Positions 1 through 10,094 of a DNA stretch of 64,000 nt are shown here, one piece after another; position 1 is the first letter of the stretch; each line of letters starts with the position of its first letter. Origin of the DNA: Moniliella sp. 'wahieum'. Taxonomy: Eukaryota > Basidiomycota > Moniliellomycetes > Moniliellales > Moniliellaceae. The translations under genes were made by a program, and so were the position numbers. The stretch lies in assembly GCA_003971905.1 (NCBI GenBank), contig RSEE01000039.1, positions 310,001 to 374,000 of the forward strand, in the 5' to 3' direction. The notes under the pieces are model-generated. The model saw only the letters and a list, made by a program, of their open reading frames with translations. It did no database searches and was not told where the DNA came from.

Positions 1-181
1 GACCGACGACTCAGCCGCTAACTCACCGCGGGGCGAGTAGCCATACGTAAGGAAAAAAGGGGACGCACCTGTGCTGGAGTGGGGAGAGAGTTGTAAGCAA
101 AATCGGCCTTGGGGAGAAGATCAATCCAGTTTGACTGCTGCTCATCCAGGTAGCAACGAAGGTACTGCTCGAGAACCTGGT

Positions 182-627
182 TCACCCTCTTCGTCTGTCC
201 ATCCGATTGGGGTGATACGCCGTGCTGAGGCTAAGTGGATGCCCAAAAGTCACTGCACAGGACCCGCCAAAAGTGGCTCGCAAAAGTAGGACCGCGGTCG
301 CTAACCAAGTGGCGCGGCAACCCATGGTAGCGGAAAACGTGGTGAACAAACTGGCGGGGCAAGCCGCGGCACCGTGTCCGTTGTATGGGCAGGAATGAAA
401 TGCGCCATCTTGGTGAATCTGTCCACCACGACCAAGATGGCATCGAACCCCTTCGAGGGTAGCAGCTGGGTGATGTGGTCCATCGTCAAATGAGTCCATG
501 GGCCTTGGGATGGGGCCATCAGGGGTTGGAGCAAGCCAGCAGGAGGACACCGCGGCACTTTGGTCCGCTTACAACGGTCGCAAGAGTGCACTATATGCCC
601 ACGTCGGCCGACAGGCGAGGCCACCAA
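182..627 (-). pseudogene. Integrase fragment of Ty3/gypsy pol
   Basis: The minus strand encodes the end of the integrase zinc-binding region (CDRCKRTK) and then the core, with the string DAILVVVDRFTKMAHFIPAH at about 400-470, where the core aspartate-containing strand is expected. A frame change near 350 moves to a second frame that reads VHHVFRYHGLPRHLVSDRGP (about 260-350), the second conserved block of the integrase core. The C-terminal part is not visible in the window. It belongs to the pol relic that continues to 2560. Confidence 0.82.
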
Positions 628-1029
628 TACTGCTACCGTACAAGCAACCGAGTCTGGTCCCTCCCTTCGTGTCCTTCCAGCGCGGAGTCGTGGGCCTGGA
701 AAAAGACAGCCGCGCGGAGAGGGGCATCGGGAGGGGCTTAGATCTGCTCACCATGCCACAGGAGGCCATCGCGAACGGTAAGAGCATGAGGGGGAGTCGC
801 GGGAGGTCGCAACGGCCCAACGGGAGTCGCGCGGCACCATATGTCGCGGATGCGCTGCTGGATCTCGTTGGCCGACAAGCATGCCATCACGGCGCGTCGG
901 GCTGACTGGACATGATATCGGGCACAGCAGCTGAACGCTCAGAAACAGGCTCCAACAAGGTCTGAGGGGCAGCCTCGGCAGGCCAGAGGCGATGGAAAGA
1001 TCGGGGCGACGGGACAAGCATTCAGCAGC

Positions 1030-2440
1030 AGCATTCTTCGACCCGGATCGATACACCATGAGTAACCGGTAGGGCGACAAGGTCTAACGCCACAGGCCCT
1101 GCCGGCGGTTCAGGAGGCGCGGGGCGGAAGGTAGCGAACGCCTGTGGTCCGTAAGCACCTGGACCGTATCGACGCTCTCAGCATAGTAGCACCACACTTC
1201 GACGGCCGCCACAATGGCAAGCACCTCCTTCTCAGACGTGGTATAGTTGAGTTCGGCTGCGACAACCTTGCAAGAATGAAAGGCGACACGCCGCCAACGA
1301 CCATGCTCGTCCTTCTGGGCCAGCACGGCACCTAAGGCGGCGTCCGATGCGTCATCTCAATGCGGAGTGGCCGACTGTTGGGGTCAAAATGGCAAATGAC
1401 ATGGGGAGAAGCGAAGACCCTCTTGAGGTCGTCGAAGGAGCTTTGGCACGTAGGCGTCCAATCAAACCGCTGTGTCTTGCGGGTGAGGTCGGTAAGGGGT
1501 GCCGTAATGCGGGCATAGGAGCGAATGAAGTGGCGGTAGTAATTGGTAGACCCAAGGAACACAACTTGGCGGCTGGCCTTTGGCGTCGGCCATGCTTTGA
1601 TCGCTTCCACCTTAGCTGGATCCATTCCGATCTCCGTAGGCGTAACGACGTAGCCCAAATACTCTGTCCGGGAATGTGTGGAACTGGCACCTGTCAGGAT
1701 TAAGGTAGAGCCTGGAGGGCTGCAGACGCCCAACCCTCCGCAACATGCTCCTCGTGTGCCTTTCGTCTGACGAGAATACCAAGATATCGTCCATATATAC
1801 GCCAGCACCGAGACGTCGAGGAGGTCCTGAAGGAGCATTCGTTACGGATTGATGGACAGTGGCGGGTGCTTACAGAGATCGAACGGCATGATGAGGCACT
1901 CAAATGACCATACCGGGTACGAAAGGGCGTCTTGTACTCATCGCCCTTTTTGACCCTCAAAAGGTTGTACGCCCCACGGAGGTCAAGTTTGGTAAAAACG
2001 CGAGCCCGGACAAGCGATCGAGCGAGTCGCGAATGAAGGGGAGGGCCATATGATTTTTGATGGTAATATGTAGTTGAGGGCACGATAGCCTACACACAGT
2101 CGCAGGAGCCATCCTTCTTCTTAACAAAGAGAACACCCTCCCCAAAAGGGGATTTAGACGAGCGAAACAACCCAGAGGTCAGATTTTCGTCAATCCAGCG
2201 GCCCAGGACATCCATCTCGCCTATAGAGAGGGGGTAGAGACGAGTGAAGGTGGGAGTAGCGCCAGGCACGAGGTCGATCGAATGGTTCGCCACACGAATG
2301 GGTGGGAAGCGTCTTGGCGCCAGACTTGGAGACGGCATCGAGATAGGCATGGTAACGCGAAGGCACCGTCTTCCGGAGGACGTGGTCGGCATACTCCGGG
2401 TTGTCGAACTCGTCAGGGAACACTGGCTCCGGACCCTCTG
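1030..2440 (-). pseudogene. Reverse transcriptase-RNase H segment of Ty3/gypsy pol, frameshifted
   Basis: The reverse transcriptase starts with SPFGEGVLFVKKKDGS (about 2100-2150), continues with [20 protein letters not shown] (about 1960-2020) and reaches the catalytic MDDILVFS at about 1770-1794. The connection region shows AIKAWPTPKA and TNYYRHFI (about 1520-1590). RNase H follows with TSEKEVLAIVAAVEVW and VLTDHR (about 1150-1250) and its end motif KNAAAECLSRRPD near 1000-1040. These blocks sit in at least three frames. In an active element this enzyme copies the RNA genome into DNA inside virus-like particles. Here it is a relic. Confidence 0.88.
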
Positions 2441-2724
2441 CAACGGATACAGACGAAATGATCTGGGTCACTGGGACGAGCAACGCATACCTCGGTGTCG
2501 GGATCGCCGGCCACCTCTCCTCCAAACTGTTCCAACGAAAGGAGGTCAATCGGCACGATAGGCGGAAGGGAGGACTGGGGAGGGGCGGCACCGGAGGGTG
2601 AGGAGCGAAGACGCATACCTTGGGGAGGGGGGGACTGGTTTGGAGATGGAGGTACAGACTGATATGGAAGCTGAGAGGGGGACTGCGGCGGATGCTGGGG
2701 AGGTGAAAACTGGTTGCGGAAATG

Positions 2725-2765
2725 CTGGGGCTGGGGCTAGGGCTGGGGATGGGGCGGGGGCTGGG
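2725..2765. repeat. G-rich CTGGGG tandem low-complexity run
   Basis: About forty bases of imperfect repeats of CTGGGG/CTAGGG occur at the outer edge of the retrotransposon relic. It is a simple repeat and no function is inferred. Confidence 0.7.
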
Positions 2766-2850
2766 TGAACGACAATGCTCGCAGCACTGCGACCGCGCTG
2801 CGGGCTCGCATTGCACATTTCAACTCCGCGTTCCCCATGGGGATGCGTCC

Positions 2851-2944
2851 CATGTCACATGTCACATCTCATGTCACAGCTCATGTCACAGCCCATGTCA
2901 CAGCTATGGCACAGCCCATGTCACAGCCCATTCACATGTGATCG
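2851..2944. repeat. Tandem CATGTCACA-type short repeat
   Basis: The block consists of eight or so imperfect copies of a short unit built on CATGTCACAGC. It includes the exact 7-bp step TCA-CATG-TCA. This is one of many intergenic places where TCA/TGA alternates with a palindromic tetramer (see the 56900 array). It lies directly outside the retrotransposon relic. Confidence 0.75.
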
Positions 2945-3264
2945 CCCGTGTCACGTCGCACTCCTAGTAAGTGGGTGCGTCCCCCCTCGCATCAAGAGGT
3001 CCAGTGGAGGATGATATTCAATGCCTCCTCTCTCACCCCACAGCGGGGGCATCCCACGCAGCTTCATCCCCACGGGCATTCCTAGATCCCTTCTCTCCAG
3101 CGTTACTATCCACTTCATCTACCCAGACGCCCGTTTCCACATACCCTTGGCCTCACATTGTGCTATGCAATACTATAGTTAACCACATTGTAGTTTTAAA
3201 CCAATCTCATTTTCAACGATCAACACAACAACGAAACGAAGACGAAAACAAAACGAAAACAAAG

Positions 3265-3597
3265 TCATCGGTCCAGGTCCCATGCGTCCACCATTTCCAC
3301 CTCAGGGCAATACACCTCCTCCACCATGTCCCATGCATCCTGCATCTCCACCTCTGGGCAATGCACCTCCACCACCATCGGCCCATGGCGACGCTTGCGC
3401 ACGGTCACGCGAGGCTCGGCCGTGTTGACATCGAACCTGGCCCGAGGCACCGCTGGCGCCAGCACCCGCTCCTCAGCCGCCTTTGGCTTCTTGCGCAGGA
3501 TCGAAGGGCCTGGCTGGGCGTTGCGATCGTGCCCAACTTGGAAGTTCGGATGCTCGGATGGGAATGATGGGCGCCAGCCAGTAGGGGGGGGGTGTAG
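3265..3597 (-). other. Open reading frame remnant with a duplicated 17-residue unit
   Basis: The minus strand is open for 333 bases and ends at a TGA at 3265. It has no ATG near its upstream end. The reading shows basic stretches (ILRKKPKAAEER, TVRKRRHG) and then two copies of an acidic 17-residue unit of the form EVHCPEVEMQDAWDMVE / EVYCPEVEMVDAWDLD. It lies on the same strand as, and upstream of, the Ty3/gypsy pol, where a gag would be expected, but I do not recognise it as Gag. It could be a relic exon of another element or of a host gene. Confidence 0.3.
3277..3378. repeat. 51-bp tandem duplication
   Basis: Two adjacent copies of 51 bases (3277-3327 and 3328-3378) differ at roughly eight positions. 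The unit length is a multiple of three, and in the minus-strand frame both copies encode the same 17-residue motif, which suggests duplication inside coding sequence. Confidence 0.85.
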
Positions 3598-3819
3598 TTA
3601 GATGGCAGACCCGGGCTCGTGGTCAGAGGAGAGAGGCGGAAGGTGAACTGGAACTCGGTCAGAGGCGGGAGGGGCAGCATTTCGGTACTGGGTGAGCGGT
3701 TCGAGAAGGTAGGTGGTGGGAGGGAGACAAGAAGTTTTGCACCCCTCCGGGGTTATTTATGCCCCGCCCCCCCCCGCCGTTGGGGCAATATGCGGCATTT
3801 TTGCCCCAACCGGCGCGGA

Positions 3820-3947
3820 GCACACTGCCCTCAGGCCTCAGGCCGCTGCCTCGGCTTGAGCACACTGTGCTGCCTCGACTGCTGCCGTGCGGCGTGACAT
3901 GTACCTCGGAGCGGGCTGGGCAGCACACTGCCCTCAGGCCTCAGGCC
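3820..3947. repeat. Pair of 25-bp direct repeats containing TCA-GGCC-TCA-GGCC
   Basis: The identical string beginning GCACACTGCCCTCAGGCCTC occurs at 3820-3844 and 3923-3947. Each copy contains the heptad step TCA-GGCC-TCA-GGCC. Confidence 0.85.
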
Positions 3948-4018
3948 CTACCCCGCCCCCCGTGGTGAAGAATGTCAGACACATACCGAAACAGGATTCT
4001 TGTGGGCGAGTGGCCAGA

Positions 4019-4207
4019 CGCCGGGGAGAATTCAGCCTGGGCCCCATGTGACACCATCCATCATCGATCACATCATCCGTCACAGGCCCCCAGCAGCCCA
4101 GACAGTGGCGAGGCGCCGGGGAGAATTCATATCCTGGGCCCCATGTGACACCATCCATCATCGATCAGCATCATCCGTCACAGGCCACCTCGCATCCCAG
4201 CAGCCAG
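4019..4207. repeat. Two near-identical copies of an approximately 80-bp direct repeat
   Basis: Copy one (4019-4100) and copy two (4114-4207) both run from CGCCGGGGAGAATTCA through CCCATGTGACACCATCCATC and CATCCGTCACAGGCC to CAGCAGCC. They differ by small indels. They sit at the edge of the Helitron debris and may mark its end or a duplication made during insertion. Confidence 0.8.
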
Positions 4208-4604
4208 GCGTGTGCGATAAAGAGCGCAAAAACACATTTCTTGTCGATCCTCACTTGAAGTAGCTCAGATGCATCCTCTCGTCCTGTGCCAGCTGGGACG
4301 CCCACCGCTGCCCAACACCCGCACCGCTCGTGCGCGCCTGGCCGTTGCCGTTGGCGCCGTCGTCGTTCGTCAGCTGTACGCAGCTGCAACCGACTGGCTC
4401 GACACCACCCTGGCCGACTGCCTCCTCCAGCTCTTTGCCGACTCCGACCCGCACCCTCCTCTTGACCTCCGGCCTTCCGCTCTCACGGCCGACCACCGGG
4501 GTGCCCTCGTCAAACGATGGGACGCCAATCAGCACGGCGACCCCAACCACAGCCAGCTCGTTCGCTGGGACCTGCACGGCTCGTCAACCTGGTGGGGCCC
4601 AACA

Positions 4605-5140
4605 GGAGGCTCAGCGCCACGCCGCCATCGTCGCTGTGGTACAGGCATTCCAACAGCAGGTGGCCATCTCCAGCGGCCTGCCCCACTTCCGCCCGCAAAT
4701 CATCCGTTTGCCCGCAGGCCCGTCAATGAGCGCCAATGCCTGCATTCCCACGGTGGCCAAACCGGCCCAGATCGACGGATCGTAGGCCGTCGCGGCTCCA
4801 GTTGTGGAGGTACGTTTTCTCATCCGTTCTGCTTCGCCTTTGCTCATGAACGCCAGAGGTCCAACCAAAGCGTAGGCCGTGCCGTTAAGGACCAAAGAAT
4901 ACACTCCCCCAATAGCACCGGCCAAGCGACGGTCATACTTGGCAATCAGCAATCAAGAAGAGAAGGCCACTGTTCAATGGAAGGGTTAGATCTGTGGAAC
5001 AATACAGGAGATGAGAGTTGGAACATACCCTGACCGCAACATGAGCAGAAGCGTGTATTGGCCTTTGAAGAGCGCACATGTTCTGCGACGAACGTGTATG
5101 CGCCCCAGTACCTACACTTTTTCCATGCCCCCGCCGGGCA
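4605..5140 (-). pseudogene. Helitron replicase N-terminal fragment, copy B
   Basis: The minus strand reads KKCRYWGAYTFVAEHVRSS (about 5090-5145) and then IAKYDRRLAGAIGGVYSLVL and YALVGPLAF (about 4840-4950). These match, in the same order, blocks of copy A just upstream (CRYCKAYTFAEEHTRN; IAKYVRRLASGTGGVYSLVL; AVGPLYP). Copy B has lost the second zinc-type cysteine (W instead of C). In fungal Helitrons this region lies N-terminal to the Rep/helicase. No Rep HUH motif or helicase follows, so it is a fragment. Confidence 0.6.
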
Positions 5141-6873
5141 GATGGCCATTGCATCCTGATAGGTCTTTTGCTTGTACCGCGGTCCGCCCGTGAAAGAGGC
5201 GGGCAGGAGGACAGGAACACCGACATCGGCCCCGCGAGCGTTCGGGTCGTTGGCCAGAGCATCGACCACGCCGGCAACCATTTCGGTGCGCAACGTGTCC
5301 TGGGTTATCCTAATGTAAACCAGTCGTTGTCCCTCTGTTTTCGAATAACCGTCAAGGACCCATTCATCTTTGATCCGGTCCCACTCTTTAGCACCCAAGT
5401 ATACCATTTCCCGTTCTCATCTTGCCAATCATCCCACTGCATCATATGGAAGCGCATGTGGTCGTTCGTAGACACAATGTGTTTGTCCGGAGCACGGCGA
5501 GGTTGATGAAGAGGGGGAGGGTTGTCGTCCTGGAAGGGGACACGTTCCCCTTGCGTGTTCATAATCGTTCTTCCCTCAGGACCAATGATGACCAGACGAC
5601 TTTGATGGGCGGGAGGGGTGCGTCCTGGTGCGCCATTGTTGGTATCATGCTGTGTGCCTGGTGTTGCAGGTGTGGCATTTGGCTCTTCCGGCAGGGCTGC
5701 TCGGGCATTGGTGCGGCGAGCATCGATTTCTTCGTCAAGCGCCCTGATTTCCTCTTTGATTCGAAGCTTGGTCTGACGCGGGCCCCACCCTCGATCGCCG
5801 TACGGGAAGAGTAAGACGAAATGCAATAAATCATAGAGAGAGTTTAGTACGTTGACGTAGACTATTCCTGGAGCATTTTTTCTGCAGAACAGCACAACGT
5901 GATGCCAACTCGGCGCCGTCGTCATCATCCTCCATGTCAGGCATAATGATCGCCATTTCGGAGGAAGTGGGCCGGTTGTATTGCCGCTGGCCATAATTCT
6001 CTCCCCTAAATGTCACCGCAACGGGAGGGGTCTCTGGGTTGCGCACAGAATAATATCACTAACGGTAGTGTAGGTGCGCAAAAACGGATTGCAGCATACA
6101 TCCCGGAGAATGTTCATGATGGACTGCAGGATTGATGTATTTAGTGTTTGACCTGGGGTAGAGGCATTTTGGGTCATTTGAGCGGCTTGGGCTTCGGGAT
6201 CCATGAGCCAGAGCTGTGCACAGTGAGGGCCATTCTCCTGCCCCGGCGGGGCGGGTTCCGGGTTGCCTTCGTGGTACGTGGCAGGATAGAGGGGCCCAAC
6301 GGCAGTAGAAGCAGTGCCATGAAGGACCAAGGAATACACTCCCCCAGTACCACTTGCCAAGCGACGGACGTACTTGGCAATCCACAACGTGAAAGGCAAC
6401 GTTCCATTGTACACGCGTTTTTTGGACAACTCTTCCGTGGCTCGCCAGAAGCCGTCACGCATGCGTGCAAAGATGCTGAGGGTTAGAAGAGTAGGACAAA
6501 TAAGAGGAGGATGAACGCACCTTCCTTGCAGCATAGAGAAGCGGGGATCTCTTTGGGACGAATTCCGGGTGTGTTCTTCTGCAAACGTGTAAGCTTTGCA
6601 GTAACGGCATTTCACCTCCCCGAATGGCAACTTGAGCTTGTGGCGGTGCGTCTCGGGATCAACATCAGGACCAAACACATCGGCCTCGACCCAGTCAGGC
6701 TTGACGGCGACGCCCACGAAATCATCCCGGCCCATACAACTACCGAAAGTGTGGCCGTTGTTACCCCAACTGGGGCAACGTTGCTTTAAAGAAAAGGTCA
6801 GAGGACGGGGAGGGGCAAAGCAAGGGGAGGAGACATACGGCTCGGGTGCGGGGCTGAGGTGACTCGCCGGCAA
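5141..6873 (-). pseudogene. Helitron replicase N-terminal half, copy A
   Basis: Read from 6873 downwards, the minus strand gives a CRYCKAYTFAEEH zinc-type motif (about 6570-6610), the block WIAKYVRRLASGTGGVYSLV (about 6330-6390), YNRPTSSEMAIIMPD (about 5935-5985), the hallmark SLYDLLHFVLLFPYGDRGW (about 5780-5840), and then LVYIRITQDTLRTEMVAGVV and PASFTGGPRYKQKTYQDAMA (about 5140-5330). This is the order of the Helitron-like N-terminal domain of rolling-circle transposases. The sequence stops just before the Rep catalytic part and joins copy B directly. Several frame changes and stops show it is dead. Confidence 0.82.
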
Positions 6874-7551
6874 CTGGCCTGGGGCTTTCTTCCGCCGTTG
6901 CCCCTGACCCAGGAGAATCAGCTAGGTAGATGGAGGCGGCCATGCAAGGTCCGGCCAAGAAAGCGTCGCGTGGCTTCCCATCCGCACCGGTCGCACATTC
7001 CATCCCCAAGCGTTCCGCGTGGTGGCGATGGTGGTGGGCAATGGCGCGAGTGTCGGGCATGACAGCATAAGCGAGCCAGTCTCTCCAGCCGCGCTCTTTT
7101 GTCGGCGTACCGACGACCAAGCCCATAATTGGATCGCAACTTGCAATATTGCATCTTCAGCCTCCCATTGGCCAGGGCGGTGCCTGGCGGTACCTCCGTG
7201 CGGCTAGTGGTGTTGCCCAAGACTTGTGGGAGGCGAGCAAGGCAAAGGGGAGATGGTGGGGATGCAGTCAGGGGGGAGGCCGCCGGAGGCGCCACAGGGA
7301 CGGGCGGCACAGGGGCGGAACAGAGGCGGAACGGGGCCGCCTCGCACAAGACTGTCGCCCATCCGAGCTTCAACGTCTTCAGCCCGCTCGTCTCTCTAAC
7401 GGGGTGGAGCATGTCGAGGCCGAGGCTTGCCTCACCTCTCAGCGCCTCCGCCTCAGCCCAAGGCCTGATAGAATGATGCTCGTTAGGTATGCGGGTATTA
7501 ATACTCAGTAGTAACTCAGGACTCCAAGCACTCGTGTACTCTCACATGTAC

Positions 7552-7568
7552 TCATGCATCATGCATCA
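7552..7568. repeat. Heptad array TCA-TGCA-TCA-TGCA-TCA
   Basis: TCA occurs at 7552, 7559 and 7566, with the palindromic tetramer TGCA between each pair. It is a period-7 array of the TGA/TCA plus palindromic tetramer type. Confidence 0.9.
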
Positions 7569-7628
7569 GAACTCGGAACTCAGACTGAGTGCAGTCACTT
7601 ACTTACTATTCACTGGGACTAGAGGCAG

Positions 7629-7645
7629 TCACTAGTCACTAATCA
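7629..7645. repeat. Heptad array TCA-CTAG-TCA-CTAA-TCA
   Basis: TCA occurs at 7629, 7636 and 7643. The first spacer is the palindrome CTAG; the second, CTAA, differs from it by one base. Confidence 0.85.
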
Positions 7646-8005
7646 CTCTAGCTAGCCACAGATAGCAGATTTCCCCTACAGATCGTCTGGCTAGATCTGA
7701 GATTCTGACTATATACACTGAGATATAGTGAGTACCTGAGGACTAACATGCAACATTCAATAAAAGCACTTTGTGTTGTGGGCACACTCGATTACCTATA
7801 ACGGGGGCCCTAGTCAATTATCGAGGATGGTGTGTATCAGGGGGAGAGAGCGCAGGCAACCGGCAGCGACCGAACATGGACTTCCCCTTCTGGGCTTATA
7901 TGACAGAGGGGAGGGCCCAGATCGGACATCGTTTTCTACAACCTCTGTTATATGTTAAGAGGAGCCGCAGAGAGGCTGTGGCTGTGTTTGTTATTGGGCG
8001 TTTGG

Positions 8006-8015
8006 TCAGCGCTCA
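8006..8015. repeat. Heptad step TCA-GCGC-TCA
   Basis: TCA at 8006 and 8013 flank the palindrome GCGC. An inverted GCGC-TGA follows at 8020-8026, making an imperfect hairpin of the two orientations. Confidence 0.8.
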
Positions 8016-8160
8016 GCGAGCGCTGAGCTGCCTCTCTCAGCTGCCGACCGGGGATTGTGCCGCCCCTCTTCTCTTGCTTATTGTAGACGCTGCCACAGCG
8101 CCCGCCCATTGATTGGGACCGGTGGCCCGTGCAGTGATAATGATCGTCGACTACGCACCA

Positions 8161-8174
8161 TGCATCATGCATCA
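8161..8174. repeat. Heptad array TGCA-TCA-TGCA-TCA
   Basis: This is a second independent copy of the TGCA version seen at 7552, about 600 bases away. Confidence 0.85.
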
Positions 8175-8616
8175 GGATCAAAAGTGCTACGGGCTGCTAC
8201 GGGTACAACAAGGTATAGAGGCATTTCAACAGCGTACGTTCTTCAACGCTTGGACAACCAATGGGAATTTTTGATCAGGCAGAATGCAGAAGGAGTGATT
8301 GCCGAGCACGGCCGAAACGTAACACGGCCCATCATACGATGCGCACGATGCACATGACGCTGGTTCCCAATTAGCGTTCACACGTTCACACCCGACAGGT
8401 TCCTTCCCGAGCAGGAATGGCAATGGCTAATGAATTAATGATGCAGATGAATGACGTATAAGCCTAATGCACTCTGCTGCACTGCGTAGACACGGGACTG
8501 AGCCAGTGTTCAACGTTCAAGCAGCGCCGTTAGACACACCGGGATACCGCCTGATGCAGCCGAGCGCCCCAGAATGCGGCCGGCGGACGCGTGGGCGATC
8601 ATCGAGATCATCTCGA

Positions 8617-8633
8617 TCATCGATCACCGATCA
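8617..8633. repeat. Heptad array TCA-TCGA-TCA-CCGA-TCA
   Basis: TCA occurs at 8617, 8624 and 8631, spaced by TCGA (palindrome) and CCGA (one base off). The flanking 8590-8616 is a looser GATCATCGA repeat. Confidence 0.85.
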
Positions 8634-9294
8634 TCAGTATGCAATCATCGATGCTTCTGCTGCAGCTCTAAAGCAGTTTGATCTTAGCTCGGGCTCGCAC
8701 GGCGCAAGTCACCGGCTCGACACTCGCCGTGGGCGGTGGCAGGATATCTCTGGGGTGCCTAGTCTGGTGCCTGTCCCGCCGTCGAAGCTGTCGCAACATG
8801 CGGCTGCATGTGCCCGCGTCCTTCCCGGCCTTCCCCCCGAATAGAGGGAGCTGTAAGAGGGAGCACCGCCCTTTTGCCACGGGGGGCCAGTTCATCCGCC
8901 ATGCCGTCATCGTGTTTGTGCTACGTCCCAGACTCCGGCACCCATCCCCTCCATCCCCTCTGTCCCACACCATTAACATTCGCATGCATCCATCTCGTCA
9001 GTGATCGCAATGATCGACTTGTTCAGCATCCTCGGAGACACAGCAGGCACAGCACTCTCCCAGCCCCCGCCCGCATATCTCTGCAGACCCTCGCGACCAG
9101 CAGTAGACGGACTGCTCGTGACGCGTGACGCAACAGAGCGGAAAGCTGAGCACAGAACTACTGACCGAGTGCTCACAAGTACTGTGTACGCAGTAGGAAT
9201 GTCCCAGCCAGCAGCAAACCAGCCCCCATCCGCTGCGCAGCCCTCCCGCCTACTGCAGACCCGGCTCACACACTGCCTCTTCATTCTTCTGCAA

Positions 9295-9300
9295 TATAAG
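9295..9300 (+). promoter_or_regulatory. TATA-like element of the MARVEL gene
   Basis: TATAAG lies 186 bases upstream of the ATG at 9486 and is followed by a pyrimidine-rich stretch as expected for a fungal 5' leader. Confidence 0.45.
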
Positions 9301-9485
9301 ACTGCCCCCTTCTTCGTCCGCAACTGGAAGTCGTCTGCTCTCCCCCATATCCTACGACACTAGCCCTCAGGCCCCCTTCTGCGCCTTGTCATTGCCACCA
9401 CCCCCGGCTCTCCCCCACTCGTACCTGCCCGTCCTCGTTCTACAGCATCCTTTCACCACTTTGATCCCCGCCCAGCTCCTTTACC

Positions 9486-10094
9486 ATGGTTGACGCAAGT
9501 ACAGTCGTGCGCCGCGGCGCTCCCATCTCCCTCGCCGTTCTCTCGTTGTTTTCGTTCATCGTGGCCATCATTGCTTCCGTCCTGGTCCATGACTACAATG
9601 CCAAAGATGAAGCCAAACACCCCGGACGCAGCATCAAGAGCCGTGTGCGTTTCATGCTCTTTGTCGGCTGGTTCTCTTTCATCTTTTCGACTGCTTATGT
9701 ATGTATCTCTATGCTCCCACAAATCGTGCCTCATCGTCCCGTCTTTTGTTTTGCATCACTGACACATTCCCTCTTACGACCACAGGTTGTCGCCATCCTG
9801 ACCGGGTTGGGTGGCATCGTCACTTCGATTGTCTCGCATTTCATTTTCATCTTCATCGACTGGGTCTTCTGGCTCTCTGCGGCTGCATCATTGACCCAAT
9901 CGCTTCACGGAGGCGTCAACTGCAGCTACAACTCCACCGGAATCAAGTACTGCTCGGCCAACGTGACCCTAATTGCGTTTGGCTGGATCAACTTTATTCT
10001 CACCACGTTGATGCTCGCAGTGGTAAGCGTGATTGCTGCAGGAGCGTTCCGAGGTGGTGGAGGTCTCAAGGAGACGTTCAACTCCCGTGCTTGA
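9486..10094 (+). CDS. MARVEL-domain tetraspan membrane protein
   Basis: Two exons (9486-9698 and 9786-10094) encode about 173 residues. The intron begins GTATGT and ends CACAG; it is 87 nt and in frame without a stop, so the unspliced message also stays open. Four hydrophobic segments are visible: residues about 13-37 (PISLAVLSLFSFIVAIIASV), about 53-78, about 82-108 (IVSHFIFIFIDWVFWLSAA) and about 140-165 (AFGWINFILTTLMLAVVSVI). A Cys/Asn-rich loop (CSYNS, KYCSANVT) lies between the third and fourth. This is the MARVEL arrangement of fungal eisosome/plasma-membrane proteins such as the Nce102 family; exact orthology is not shown. The tail ends FRGGGGLKETFNSRA. The gene is free of frameshifts. 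Confidence 0.85.
   Translation: MVDASTVVRRGAPISLAVLSLFSFIVAIIASVLVHDYNAKDEAKHPGRSIKSRVRFMLFVGWFSFIFSTAYVCISMLPQIVPHRPVFCFASLTHSLLRPQVVAILTGLGGIVTSIVSHFIFIFIDWVFWLSAAASLTQSLHGGVNCSYNSTGIKYCSANVTLIAFGWINFILTTLMLAVVSVIAAGAFRGGGGLKETFNSRA

Larger units (their letters stand above)
1..2560 (-). mobile_element. Decayed Ty3/gypsy LTR retrotransposon, pol region
   Basis: On the minus strand, from high to low coordinates, recognisable Ty3/gypsy pol blocks appear in the usual order: a protease-RT linker near 2300-2450 (PDEFDNPEYADHVLRKTVPS-like), reverse transcriptase, RNase H and the start of integrase. The reading frame changes repeatedly and there is no continuous polyprotein, so the copy is inactive. 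No gag and no clear LTR is seen upstream of 2560. The downstream end lies outside the window. The first 40 bases of the window share the string CGACGACT-AGCCGC with the LTR-like repeat at 46055, which may mean an LTR is nearby, but this is weak. Confidence 0.88.
6874..9294. other. Intergenic region without a supported gene
   Basis: I find no conserved coding block here. 7490-7760 and 8000-8660 are rich in short palindrome-based repeats (arrays at 7552, 7629, 8006, 8161 and 8617 are listed separately). The first 600 bases may still belong to the Helitron insertion. Confidence 0.5.

Noticed and set aside
2851..2944. CRISPR-like regular repeat
   Set aside because: Units are about 10 bp with no unique spacers, and the genome is fungal.
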